Made by a program: the position numbers and the translations under genes. A stretch of 64,000 nucleotides of DNA from Pseudacidovorax intermedius (GTDB lineage: Bacteria; Pseudomonadota; Gammaproteobacteria; Burkholderiales; Burkholderiaceae_C), in assembly GCF_003350475.1 (NCBI RefSeq), contig NZ_QQAV01000002.1, positions 248,001-312,000 on the forward strand, given 5' to 3'. Below the pieces are notes generated by a model, which was not told the DNA's origin, did no database searches, and saw only the letters and a list, made by a program, of their open reading frames with translations. Positions 25,501 through 33,687 of the stretch are shown here, piece by piece (within the stretch, counting starts at the first letter, position 1; each line of letters opens with the position of its first letter).

Positions 25501-28400
25501 GGCTGGTCGGCGGACTGCGCATTCCGCTCACGCTCTACAACGTCTACCTGAGCGAGGCCGACGAGTGGTCGCGCCAGCTGGCCGAACTGCTGGCGGGCTG
25601 GGCCCGGACGCCGGGCACGCGCCTGCCCGACGAGGCGGTTGCCGCTGCGCATTCCCTGGCTGGCAGTTCGGCCACGGTCGGCTTCGCGCTGCTGTCCGAA
25701 CTCGCGCGGCTGGTGGAGAGCGCGCTGCAGCACCTCCAGGGCGAACACCGCGCGGGCGCAGCCCAGGCGGCCGTGCTCGTCGAGGCTGCAGAAGACATCC
25801 GCCGGCTGCTGCACCAGTTCGCGGCCGGCTTCGTCAAGGCCCCGGGCGCCGGCCTGCCCGAGCGGCTGCGTGCGCTGCTCGAACTACCCGCCGCCCCTCC
25901 GACATCCACGCTGGGACCGGCTTCGGTGCCCGGGCCCGATGTCGTGCTGGAGCCCGAGGACGAACTCGGCGCCGTGCAGGACGCGGTGGACCACGAGCTC
26001 TTTCCCATCTTCGAAGAGGAGGCGGCCGAACTGCTGCCTGCCCTCAGCCGGGCGCTGCGCGCCTGGGCCGCGCAGCCGCACGACGGCGACGCCCGCGCAC
26101 AGGTGCTGCGGGCCCTGCACACGCTCAAGGGCAGCGCCCGGCTGGCGGGGGCGATGCGCCTGGGCCAGCGCGCCCACCAGATGGAATCGGCGCTGGAGCC
26201 GCTGGGCCTGGGCGATGCGGTGCGCGAGGCGCTGGAGCAGGCCCTGGGCCGGCTGGACGTGCTGCAGGCCGAATTCGACCAGCTTCGCGCCGCCGATTCG
26301 GCCGATGAGGCGCGGCGCCAGCAGCTGGCGGCCGATTCCGTCGCGGCCGAGCACAGCGCGCCTGCGCTGCGCATCGAGACCAGCGATGCTTCCGCGCCGA
26401 TGGCATCGGCCGACGCGGTGGCGACCGGTGACGAGGCGGCCGAGGTGCCGCGTCCCGCCGGGCTGGAAGCCGCGCTGGCGGCAGCCCAGCCCCCAGCGGT
26501 GCTGGCGGCGGCCCCGGCAGCCGGGGCCGTGGTGCGCATCCGCGCCCAGCTGCTCGACCGGCTGATGGCCGAGGCCGGCGAGGTGACGATCACCCGCGGT
26601 CGCGTCGAGGCCTCGGTCGAGCAGTTGCGCGGGGCCCTGGGTGAACTCACCGGCAACCTGCAGCGCCTGCGCCAGCAGCTGCGCGACCTGGAGGTGCAGG
26701 CCGAGAGCCAGATGCAGTCGCGCCAGATGCAGTCGCGCGACGCGCAGGGCTTCGACCCGCTGGAATTCGACCGCTTCACCCGCGTGCAGGAACTCACCCG
26801 CATGATGGCCGAGTCGGTGGACGACGTGGCCGCCGTGCACCGCACGCTGCAGCGCACCGTGCAGGTGGCCGAGGACGGCCTGCAGACCCAGGCTCGCCAG
26901 ACGCGAGAGCTGCAGCGCTCGCTGCTGCGCACGCGCATGGTGGCCTTCGACAACCTCGCCGAGCGGCTGTACCGCGTGGTGCGCCAGGCGTCCAAGGAGA
27001 CGGGCAAGCCGGTGCACCTCGACCTGCTCGGCGGCGAGGTGGAGATGGACCGCGGCGTGCTCGACCGCATCGCGCCGGCCTTCGAGCACCTGCTGCGCAA
27101 TGCGGTGGTCCATGGCATCGAGCCGCCCGAGGAGCGCGAGCGCGCCGGCAAGCCGGCCACCGGGCAACTGCGCGTGGAGATGCGCCAGGACGGCAACGAC
27201 ATCGCCATCCGCTTCGCCGACGACGGCGGTGGCCTGCGGGCCGAGCGCATCCGCGACCGCGCCGAGGCGCAGGGGCTGATCGAGCCTGGCGCTGCGCTGG
27301 ACGAGCGGGCGCTGGCCGAGCTGGTCTTCCGACCCGGCTTCACCACCGCGACGGAGGTCTCGGAATTGGCCGGGCGCGGCATCGGCATGGACGTGGTGCG
27401 CGCCGAGGTGACGGCCCTGGGCGGCCGCATCGAGACCCGCAGCACGGCGGGGCAGGGCACCGAGTTCCGCCTGGTGCTGCCGCTGACCACCGCCGTCACG
27501 CAGGTGGTGATGCTGCGGGCGGGCGGGCTGACCTTCGGCGTGCCCGCCAGCCTGGTCGAGCTGGTGCAGCGCGCCGGTGCCGCCGAGCTGGCACAGGCCT
27601 ATGCCGAGGCGCACAGCGGCTACGGCGGGGAGCGGCTGCCCTTCTACTGGGCGGGCGCGCTGCTGCAGGCCTCCGACGCCAGCGAGCAGCCGCCCGGCCG
27701 CGCCAACACCGTGGTGGTGGTGCGCAGCGCCGCCCAGCGCGTGCTGCTGCATGTGGACGAGGTGCTGGGCAGCCAGGAAGTCGTGGTCAAGAACCTGGGG
27801 CCGCAGCTCGCGCGCGTGCCGGGCCTCGTGGGCATCACCGTGCTCGCCTCCGGCGCCGTGGTGATGATCCACAACCCGGTGGTGCTCGGCACGCTGCACG
27901 GCGGGCAGGCGCGGCGGCGCCAGCGCCTTGCGGCGGACCTGCCCGCGCCCGATGCCGCCGGCCAGCCGGGCCGCACGGCGGCCCAGGTGCCGCTCGTGAT
28001 GGTGGTGGACGACTCCATCACCGTGCGCCGCGTGACGCAGCGCCTGCTGCAGCGCGAAGGCTGGCGGGTGGCCCTGGCCGCCGATGGCCTGCAGGCCCTG
28101 GAGCTGCTGCAGGGCGAGCGTCCTGCGCTGGTGCTGTCGGACATCGAGATGCCGCGCATGGACGGCTTCGACCTCGTGCGCAACATCCGCGCCGATACGC
28201 GCCTGGCCGACCTGCCGGTGGTGATGATCACCTCGCGCATCGCGACCAAGCACCGTGAGCATGCGCAGTCGCTGGGCGTGGACCACTACCTCGGCAAGCC
28301 CTACGGCGAAGACGAGCTGCTGGCTCTGGTGCGTCGCTATGCCGCGCCGGTCACGTCGGTCGCGCCGACGGAGCCGGCGGCGGAGGCCGCCGCGCTCTGA
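22506..28400 (+). CDS. chpA: Hybrid chemotaxis histidine kinase ChpA/PilL
   Basis: 1964 residues. N-terminal degenerate HPt-like regions (LHQAAGALQLVG near residue 64) are followed by a clear HPt with FHTLKGSARMVGL near 709. A long Pro/Ala-rich acidic linker (about 780-990) comes next, then an HPt-like AAHSLAGSSATVGF near 1048 and a second clear HPt with LHTLKGSARLAGA near 1204. The CheA-type core has N-box HLLRNAVVHGIEPPEERERA (about 1527) and G-box LAGRGIGMDVV (about 1625), then a CheW domain and a C-terminal receiver with VVDDSITVRR and LSDIEMPRMDG (Asp near 1879). It phosphorylates PilG/PilH to control pilus dynamics. Shorter than the roughly 2470-residue Pseudomonas ChpA, with fewer HPt domains. 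Confidence 0.92.
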   Translation: MNAPHASGTSAMDGATTDLGPLAWVHGEVRKSLENAAKAMHRHQLGRAPGQAGDEADLQAAVHHLHQAAGALQLVGQGGAGRLASGMEWAVQRLQREPALQTDASTAAIERAGFALADFLARLMAGRPAPVLGLFPHYRDMLELAGADRIHPADLWPEPWSWPALPRPEGVPPLVLDAQVRAGLDRDLLQVVKSGNAESARRLAALCLRLMAGQPPGTPPAGFWLLSGAFFEALGASVLVADAYVRRTASRVMLQYAALARGTAPVADRLGQDLLFFCAQARVPVPPPAPLPLLTTVRRAWGLGRGDPVDYEQRRFGRFDPAVLAQARRRAEAAKECWSAISEGDLNRLRPAADSFAQLGESLMALYPAAAPLVQAFDQVLGEVIHRGVPPLTELALEVATALLHMEAAFDDLDPQDRELAERIVQLAGRIERARRGAPSEPLAPWMEALYHRVSDRQSLGTVVDELRAHLGELEKSLDQFFRRPGDGSVLRAVPAQLTQMRGVLSVLGLDQAARAVQRMREDVEQLLADGAGQGAIAPGAPGVERLGHNLGALGFLIDMLAYQPALARRLFVFDEAAGRLDPLMGRQGAPAPVVPPRDELPAEVIDSARAVDAQIAQRLAEVGTPVAPALEEFSRAAETWPAASPPSVAPAEAASPPGMDVAELDEDDLRAIFLDEAREVLQSARAALRSLAEPPGSGDELTVLRRAFHTLKGSARMVGLAEFGDAAWACEQVLNTWLAEQRRADPALMSATEGALPGFAAWIDAIAEGRTPPASESWLAPMRALAAAPESADPVPPVRATTPAPAPVWAPPAPAEPPPAAEALPPLPVFEPDFEATTLPAPLEPLPAPVEDPDLLPELDLGGPTQPADLDFLLPDPPPRPPIPAPASFGHTRMEAEFAFDEPPTLPAPMRREEDESEADAALADFERTTQAEPAEDSVPLSSDYGVDFELSMAPPDAADVEPPVAEVATPAPVQDDAAPPTLPPQEAPAPVAGDDVRLVGGLRIPLTLYNVYLSEADEWSRQLAELLAGWARTPGTRLPDEAVAAAHSLAGSSATVGFALLSELARLVESALQHLQGEHRAGAAQAAVLVEAAEDIRRLLHQFAAGFVKAPGAGLPERLRALLELPAAPPTSTLGPASVPGPDVVLEPEDELGAVQDAVDHELFPIFEEEAAELLPALSRALRAWAAQPHDGDARAQVLRALHTLKGSARLAGAMRLGQRAHQMESALEPLGLGDAVREALEQALGRLDVLQAEFDQLRAADSADEARRQQLAADSVAAEHSAPALRIETSDASAPMASADAVATGDEAAEVPRPAGLEAALAAAQPPAVLAAAPAAGAVVRIRAQLLDRLMAEAGEVTITRGRVEASVEQLRGALGELTGNLQRLRQQLRDLEVQAESQMQSRQMQSRDAQGFDPLEFDRFTRVQELTRMMAESVDDVAAVHRTLQRTVQVAEDGLQTQARQTRELQRSLLRTRMVAFDNLAERLYRVVRQASKETGKPVHLDLLGGEVEMDRGVLDRIAPAFEHLLRNAVVHGIEPPEERERAGKPATGQLRVEMRQDGNDIAIRFADDGGGLRAERIRDRAEAQGLIEPGAALDERALAELVFRPGFTTATEVSELAGRGIGMDVVRAEVTALGGRIETRSTAGQGTEFRLVLPLTTAVTQVVMLRAGGLTFGVPASLVELVQRAGAAELAQAYAEAHSGYGGERLPFYWAGALLQASDASEQPPGRANTVVVVRSAAQRVLLHVDEVLGSQEVVVKNLGPQLARVPGLVGITVLASGAVVMIHNPVVLGTLHGGQARRRQRLAADLPAPDAAGQPGRTAAQVPLVMVVDDSITVRRVTQRLLQREGWRVALAADGLQALELLQGERPALVLSDIEMPRMDGFDLVRNIRADTRLADLPVVMITSRIATKHREHAQSLGVDHYLGKPYGEDELLALVRRYAAPVTSVAPTEPAAEAAAL

Positions 28401-29249
28401 TCAGGCCTTGCGCCCGCGCAGCAGCCAACAGGCCGCGTCGAAGCAGACCCTCTCTTGCCGGATGAAGGGGGTGAAAGCGGACTGCACGGCCGCCAGCAGC
28501 GCGGGCCGGGTCTCGCCCGCCACGCTCGGCAGGATCCGCCCCAGCGGACCCAGGCGCTCCACATAGACCGGCAGGGCGGTCAACGGCATCTGCAGAGGCA
28601 GGTCGACGGGCTCCAGCGCGACGTCCGTCCACCCGCCCTCGTGCATGAGGCGGCCGACCCGCCCGGCATCTGCAAACGCGAACTGACCCGGGCCGTCGGG
28701 CCGCCGCAGCGGCAACCCGGGCAGCGCTGCGGAGGCGGCGCGCTCGGCGGCGGTCATGAATGGGTTCTCCGTCGCCGAGCGCCAGACGATCGCCGTCAGC
28801 GTGCCGCCCGCGGCGGCGGCGCGATGCAGGTTGCGGAAGGCAGCCGCGGGGTCGGCAAAGAACATCAGCCCGAAGCGGGACAGCAGGCGCGTCCGTGCGC
28901 CGGGACCGAATGCGTGGGTCTGGGCGTCGGCGCAGGCGAAGCGGGCCGTGCTTGCTGCCGCTGCCGCGCGTTGGCGGGCACGGTCCACCATGGGCCCGGA
29001 GATGTCGATGCCGAGGCAGCTGCCCATGGGCCCCGCCGCGTCTGCGGCCAGCAAGCTGGTCGCGCCCGTACCGCATCCGACGTCAAGCACGTGGTCGCCC
29101 GACGCGATGGCGGCGGTCTCGATCATCAATTCGGCCACCGGCGCGAACAGCTCATCGAGCATCGGTTGGACATCGACCCAGGCCTGGCCCCCGGGGCCAT
29201 TCCAAAGGGCTGCCTGCTCGTCGGCAGCGGGAAGGGGTGAAGGTGTCAT
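28401..29249 (-). CDS. Class I SAM-dependent methyltransferase
   Basis: 282 residues. Motif I HVLDVGCGTGATSLLAADAAG binds S-adenosylmethionine. LGIDISGPMVDRARQRA gives the acidic residue for the ribose, and SRFGLMFFADPAAAFRNLHR and GGTLTAIVWRSATENPFM are motifs typical of the UbiE/Methyltransf_11-type group. The substrate is unknown. It is divergent from a MerR regulator, with a MerR-type operator between them, so expression is probably inducible. Start chosen at MTPSPLPAADEQ; earlier in-frame ATGs run through the operator and the MerR gene. Confidence 0.82.
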   Translation of the reverse strand: MTPSPLPAADEQAALWNGPGGQAWVDVQPMLDELFAPVAELMIETAAIASGDHVLDVGCGTGATSLLAADAAGPMGSCLGIDISGPMVDRARQRAAAAASTARFACADAQTHAFGPGARTRLLSRFGLMFFADPAAAFRNLHRAAAAGGTLTAIVWRSATENPFMTAAERAASAALPGLPLRRPDGPGQFAFADAGRVGRLMHEGGWTDVALEPVDLPLQMPLTALPVYVERLGPLGRILPSVAGETRPALLAAVQSAFTPFIRQERVCFDAACWLLRGRKA

Positions 29250-29345
29250 GGTGTGCAGTCCTCGTGCAATGAATCGAAATGACGGATGGCGCCCCGCCAG
29301 GGCCCCCCGGGGCGCCGGCGCGGTCTCCGGCGAGCCGGGATTGAC

Positions 29346-29376
29346 AATGTGCCGCTTCAACTGCACTTGAGGTCAA
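29346..29376 (-). promoter_or_regulatory. MerR-type promoter/operator for the methyltransferase
   Basis: On the minus strand a -35 TTGACC (29376-29371) and a -10-like CACATT (29351-29346) are separated by 19 bp, the over-long spacer typical of MerR-activated promoters. Centred in it is an imperfect dyad CCTCAAGT-GC-AGTTGAAG (29372-29355), close to the SoxR/CueR-type CCTCAAG core. It overlaps the Shine-Dalgarno of the MerR gene, allowing autorepression. Confidence 0.65.
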
Positions 29377-29380
29377 GCCC

Positions 29381-29815
29381 ATGGTCGAGATGGACATTGC
29401 GGAAGTCGGCCGCCGCGCCGGCCTGCCCGCGTCGACGCTGCGCTTCTATGAGGAGAAGGGCCTCATCGTGCCGCTGGGTCGGCGCGGTCTGCGGCGCGTG
29501 TACGACGCCGGTGTGCTCCAGCGGCTGTCGCTCATCGCCCTGGGGCGGGTGGCCGGCTTTTCGCTCGAGGAGATCCGCACCATGCTCGGCGGGGAGGGCC
29601 AGCCTCGGATCGACCGTGGCCGTCTGACCGCCCAGGCCGATCTGCTGGAGGCGCGCATCCGGCACTTGCGTGCTTTGCGGGACGGGCTTCGGCATGCGGC
29701 GGAATGTCCCGCGCAAAGCCATCTGGAATGCGCCACCTTCCAGCGTCTGCTGACGGCGGCGGGGTCGGGCCGGCTTGGCCCGAGGCGACGGGCTGCACCA
29801 GCCGCGCCTCTATGA
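29381..29815 (+). CDS. MerR-family transcriptional regulator
   Basis: 144 residues. The winged helix MDIAEVGRRAGLPASTLRFYEEKGLI is the MerR DNA-binding signature. A wing (RRGLRRVYDAGVLQRLSLIALG), a helix (GFSLEEIRTML) and a dimerisation coiled coil (about residues 78-115) follow. Cysteines in the C-terminal part (AECPAQSHLECATFQ) could bind a metal or sense redox state, but no known metal motif is clear. GAGG lies 8 nt before the chosen ATG. Divergent from the methyltransferase it most likely activates. Confidence 0.85.
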   Translation: MVEMDIAEVGRRAGLPASTLRFYEEKGLIVPLGRRGLRRVYDAGVLQRLSLIALGRVAGFSLEEIRTMLGGEGQPRIDRGRLTAQADLLEARIRHLRALRDGLRHAAECPAQSHLECATFQRLLTAAGSGRLGPRRRAAPAAPL

Positions 29816-30119
29816 ACGAAGGGGCTCGCACGGCGGCGCACCTGACCTGGACCTGAAACCGGGGCCTGGCCCCACGCGTGGGCCTCGCCGAGGCATGCTT
29901 ATTGCTGCCCAAGGTCGCATGTCAGTGATAACCCTTGCCGGCCGGCGCGGACCTGCGGCGGCTCCGGCAGACTGTATACACTCGCGTCCACAACAAAACC
30001 GCCGCAGCGGAGCGATGAGGCGCATCGGGCCCCCCGATGCCAAGCGTTCGCGGCACCTTCTGCTTACAGCGCCCGCGGTGGTGAGCAGGACAGAACTCTC
30101 ATCACCTCAGGGTTGAGCG
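29816..30119. other. Intergenic region before puuD
   Basis: 304 nt without a supported gene. It holds the perfect 8-bp palindrome TGTATACA at 29973-29980. This resembles GntR/FadR-type half-site cores, but no second copy was seen. No clear -35/-10 pair was found. Confidence 0.5.
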
Positions 30120-31325
30120 ATGGAAAGCTACTACCTCGACTGGGCCAACCTGCTGCTGCGCTGGCTCCACGTCATCACCGCGATCGCCTGGATCGGTGCC
30201 TCCTTCTACTTCGTGATGCTGGACAACAGCCTCGAGAAGCCCAAGGACGCCGAATCGCTGGACAAGGGCGTGGGCGGGGAGCAATGGGCCGTGCACGGCG
30301 GCGGCTTCTACAACATGCAGAAGTACGCGGTGGCGCCGCGCAAGATCCCGGAGCACCTGCACTGGTCCTTCTGGGAAAGCTACTCCACCTGGCTGAGCGG
30401 CTTCGCGCTCTTCACGGTCTCGTACCTGTGGAACGCCAGCACCTACCTCATCGACAAGAGCAAGATGGACTGGCAGCCCGGCGCCGCCATCGCCGTGGCC
30501 CTGGCCTTCTTCGTCGTGTTCTGGATGGTGTACGACGGCATCTGCCAGATCTTCGGCCGGCGCAAGAACGGCGACACCATCGTCGGCGTGCTCATCGCCG
30601 TGTTCATCGCCTTCGCGGCCTGGCTGGCCTGCCAGTGGTTTGCCGGCCGGGCGGCCTTCCTGCTGGTGGGCGCCATGATGGCCACGACCATGAGCGCCAA
30701 CGTGTTCTTCTGGATCATCCCGGGCCAGCGCAAAAGCGTGGCCGCCCTTCGCGAGGGCAAGCCAGTGGACCCGATCCATGGTCAGCGCGGCAAGCAGCGC
30801 AGCGTGCACAACACCTACTTCACGCTGCCGGTGCTGTTCGCGATGCTGTCCAACCACTACAGCTTCACCTACTCGCATCCGCAGAACTGGATCGTGCTGC
30901 TGCTGATCATGCTCGGCGGCGCCGCCATCCGTCAGTTCTTCGTGGTGCGCCACCGCTGGAAGCTCGGCAACGCCAGGAACCCGCTGCCCTACGCCATGCT
31001 CGGCATTGCCGTGCTGGGCCTGACCATCGTGTGGATGAAGCCGGCGCCCGTGGCTCCGACGCCGGCCGCCGCCCAAGCGGCGCCTGTCCCCTATGCCGAG
31101 GTGCAGAAAGTGCTGGAGCAGCGCTGCTACATGTGCCACGGCGCCGCCGTGCAGATGAAGAATGTGCGCCTCGATTCGCCCGAGCAGGTGGCCGCGCATG
31201 CGCAGGCGGTCTACCAGCAGGTGGTGGTGACGAAGATCATGCCGATGAACAATGCCACCAACATCACCGACGCCGAGCGGGGACTGATCGGCCGCTGGTT
31301 CCAGGGCGGGGCGAAGACGCGATGA
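30120..31325 (+). CDS. puuD: Membrane-bound urate hydroxylase with cytochrome c domain
   Basis: 401 residues. The N-terminal membrane domain has about eight transmembrane helices, starting YYLDWANLLLRWLHVITAIAW and containing WIGASFYFVMLDNSLEKP. Conserved histidines include the pair in PEHLHWSFWES. A C-terminal cytochrome c domain carries CYMCH (about residues 340-344) and a likely axial Met in KIMPMNN. PuuD oxidises urate to 5-hydroxyisourate and passes electrons to the respiratory chain rather than to O2. It opens the purine-catabolic region. HIU hydrolase and OHCU decarboxylase genes are not seen beside it. Confidence 0.92.
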   Translation: MESYYLDWANLLLRWLHVITAIAWIGASFYFVMLDNSLEKPKDAESLDKGVGGEQWAVHGGGFYNMQKYAVAPRKIPEHLHWSFWESYSTWLSGFALFTVSYLWNASTYLIDKSKMDWQPGAAIAVALAFFVVFWMVYDGICQIFGRRKNGDTIVGVLIAVFIAFAAWLACQWFAGRAAFLLVGAMMATTMSANVFFWIIPGQRKSVAALREGKPVDPIHGQRGKQRSVHNTYFTLPVLFAMLSNHYSFTYSHPQNWIVLLLIMLGGAAIRQFFVVRHRWKLGNARNPLPYAMLGIAVLGLTIVWMKPAPVAPTPAAAQAAPVPYAEVQKVLEQRCYMCHGAAVQMKNVRLDSPEQVAAHAQAVYQQVVVTKIMPMNNATNITDAERGLIGRWFQGGAKTR

Positions 31326-31398
31326 AGTCGGGCGCACAGCAGATGCTCATGAAGGGCGCAGGGGGCGCTCTTCAACGGGGCATCCGCTGGTTGTCGCT

Positions 31399-32133
31399 TC
31401 AGTTCTGCGCACTACTTGATGCGCGTTTGAGGTCGCGTGAGACGGATTGGGCTAGATCCCTGGCGGCATCCTCAAGTGATTGCGCGCTGGCCTTCGGGTC
31501 TGCCATCAAAGCGCCGAAATTTGGATACGTGTTCTTGGCTTCTGTCGACCGCCACCCCTCTGCAGGTGGCCGCCAGCCGACTGCGTGAAAGCCGCGGTAC
31601 ATCGGATTCTTCTTGTCATCGCCGAGCAGGGTGGCAGGTGCGGTGATGGTTGGTAGGTACGACGTACTGCCCTGTGGAGAAACAAATCCCTCAATAGTCG
31701 GCGACACCACGAGAACCGCGTCAGCGGTGCTTTGAATGTCTTCAAACTTTAAGCTGTGACTGTTGTCCACTTCTTTCCAGGGGGCGTCTTGTTCTTGTGC
31801 AATAAAGCCCTGGGCATTAAGTTGTTTTACCAACTCGGCCACCAGGACGTTGTTGATGGCAATGCCTTGCTCCCGGTAGGCCTTTGACAGTGTCTCCTGT
31901 TTGCTGTTTTGATCGGCGGCGGCGATCAACCCGCCAATCAGGCCAAATGCCACCCCGGGATGGCCGATATTGAGGACGGTGTACGTCTTCGGTTCCGGGA
32001 CGCGGACGACGGAAATTGTCTTGATCTTTGCCAACTTTTCTTGTGCGACATCAATCCGTGGCACGGGGCTCGCACACCCGACCAGAACAATCGCGGCACA
32101 CGTCAACCCTGCAGCAACGCTCTTTCTAAACAT
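31399..32133 (-). CDS. Hypothetical lipoprotein, low-GC
   Basis: 244 residues, no recognised family. The signal peptide ends in the lipobox LVGC (Cys near residue 20), so it is predicted to be lipidated. A hydrophobic, glycine-rich stretch (HPGVAFGLIGGLIAA, about residues 58-72) follows, then a domain with an alternating strand/helix look (INNVLVAELVKQLNAQGF; TADAVLVVSPTIEGFVSP). GGGAGA upstream of the ATG supports this start. Base composition is visibly lower in GC than neighbours, and an inverted repeat GTTGAA-N9-TTCAAC (32153-32173) lies upstream. Probably acquired; function unknown. Confidence 0.75.
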   Translation of the reverse strand: MFRKSVAAGLTCAAIVLVGCASPVPRIDVAQEKLAKIKTISVVRVPEPKTYTVLNIGHPGVAFGLIGGLIAAADQNSKQETLSKAYREQGIAINNVLVAELVKQLNAQGFIAQEQDAPWKEVDNSHSLKFEDIQSTADAVLVVSPTIEGFVSPQGSTSYLPTITAPATLLGDDKKNPMYRGFHAVGWRPPAEGWRSTEAKNTYPNFGALMADPKASAQSLEDAARDLAQSVSRDLKRASSSAQN

Positions 32134-32263
32134 ATCCGTTCTCCCTGATTTTGTTGAATTTCTATTGTTCAACTTTTTTACTGCATGGTGGTGGAGGCGC
32201 ATATGAAAAGCCTCCAGATTAGCAACTTCTACCGACCTGAGAGCTATGACTCATGACCCAGCA

Positions 32264-33652
32264 CTAAGGCGTTGTGCGAGCCAGCGCAAACGCAAGCTGG
32301 TTGTGACGCTCGACAAGGGGTTCCAACTCGAGGGTGGTCAGGCACCCTTCATGCACCACCACCCGTCCATTGACCACCGTGTACGCCGCCTGCGGGCTGG
32401 CGCACAGCAGCAGGCTGGCGACGGGGTCGTGCACGGCGCCGCCGGCGAAGCCCAGGGTGCGCAGGTCGAACAGGGCCAAGTCGGCGCACATGCCGGGCGC
32501 GAGGTGACCGATGTCGCTGCGACCCAGCACCTGGGCGCCGCCGCGGGTGGCCATGGCCAGGGCGTCGCGGGCGGTCATCTCGGCCGGGCCATGGTCGCAG
32601 CCGAAGGCGTCGAGCGATCGCCGCACCCGCGCCAGCAGCAGCGCCTGCCGGGCCTCGCCCACCATGTGCGCGCCATCGTTGCTGGCGCTGCCATCCACGC
32701 CCAGGCCCACCGGTACGCCGGCGTCGAGCATGCGGCGGATGGGCGCCAGGCCCGAGGCCAGGCGCATGTTGCTGCAAGGGCAGTGGGCCACGCCGGTGCG
32801 GCTGCGCGCGAACAGGCCGATGCCGGCTTCGTCCAGCTTGACGCAGTGGGCATGCCAGACGTCGTCGCCCAGCCAGCCCAGTTCCTGCGCGTATTCGGCC
32901 GGCGTGCAGTTGAACTTCTCGCGGGTAAAGGCGATGTCGTGGTCGTTCTCGGCCAGGTGGGTGTGCAGGCGCACGCCATGCTGGCGGGCCAGGGCCGCGG
33001 CATCGCGCATCAGCTCGCGGCTGACCGAGAAGGGCGAGCAGGGCGCCACCGCCACGTTGACCATGGCGCCGTGGCTGCGGTCGTGCCAGGTGGTGATCAG
33101 GCGCTCGGTGTCGCGCAGGATGGCCTCCTCGTCCTCGACCACGCGGTCGGGCGGCAGGCCGCCCTTGGACTGGCCCAGGCTCATGGCCCCGCGCGACGCG
33201 ACGAAGCGCATGCCGATGGCCTGCGCGGCCTCGATGCTGTCCTCCAGCCGCACGCCGTTGGGGTAGATGTAGAGATGGTCGCTGCTGGTGGTGCAGCCGG
33301 ACATCAGCAGCTCGGCCATGGCGACCTGCGTGGAGACCTGCACCATCTCGGGCGTGAGCCCGGCCCAGATGGGATAGAGCCCGCGCAGCCAGCCGAAGAG
33401 TTCCGCGTCCTGCGTCGCCGGTATGGCGCGCGTCAGCGACTGGTACATATGGTGGTGGGTGTTGACCAGGCCCGGCATCACCAGGTGGCCGCGCGCATCG
33501 ATCACCTCGTCGGCCTGCTGCGGCAGTTCGGCGGCAGGGCCGATGGCCTCGATTCGGTGGCCGCGCACCAGCACCGAGGCATCGCGGAGTTCGGCCCGCG
33601 TGTCGTCGAAGGTCGCGACGCAGGTGGCGTTGCGGATCAGCAAAGTTTTCAT
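32264..33652 (-). CDS. 8-oxoguanine deaminase (amidohydrolase family)
   Basis: 462 residues of the cytosine-deaminase-like amidohydrolase fold. The metal motif is PGLVNTHHHMYQSLTRA. HTHLAEND and WHAHCVKLD supply further His ligands, and GLGVDGSASNDG the catalytic Asp. The NTHHHMYQSLTRAIPATQD and LFGWLRGLYPIWAG segments are those of the family characterised as 8-oxoguanine deaminase (Pseudomonas Pa0142 type), sometimes annotated as hydroxyatrazine ethylaminohydrolase. It would yield urate from 8-oxoguanine, feeding PuuD. Starts 35 nt from the divergent glycerate kinase. Confidence 0.85.
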   Translation of the reverse strand: MKTLLIRNATCVATFDDTRAELRDASVLVRGHRIEAIGPAAELPQQADEVIDARGHLVMPGLVNTHHHMYQSLTRAIPATQDAELFGWLRGLYPIWAGLTPEMVQVSTQVAMAELLMSGCTTSSDHLYIYPNGVRLEDSIEAAQAIGMRFVASRGAMSLGQSKGGLPPDRVVEDEEAILRDTERLITTWHDRSHGAMVNVAVAPCSPFSVSRELMRDAAALARQHGVRLHTHLAENDHDIAFTREKFNCTPAEYAQELGWLGDDVWHAHCVKLDEAGIGLFARSRTGVAHCPCSNMRLASGLAPIRRMLDAGVPVGLGVDGSASNDGAHMVGEARQALLLARVRRSLDAFGCDHGPAEMTARDALAMATRGGAQVLGRSDIGHLAPGMCADLALFDLRTLGFAGGAVHDPVASLLLCASPQAAYTVVNGRVVVHEGCLTTLELEPLVERHNQLAFALARTTP

Positions 33653-33687
33653 CGGTACAGTCCTCTCGCCAAATCAAGGACCCGTGC

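Noticed and set aside
25884-28286. 800-codon minus-strand open frame
   Set aside because: Antisense to chpA; shadow frame of GC-rich coding DNA.
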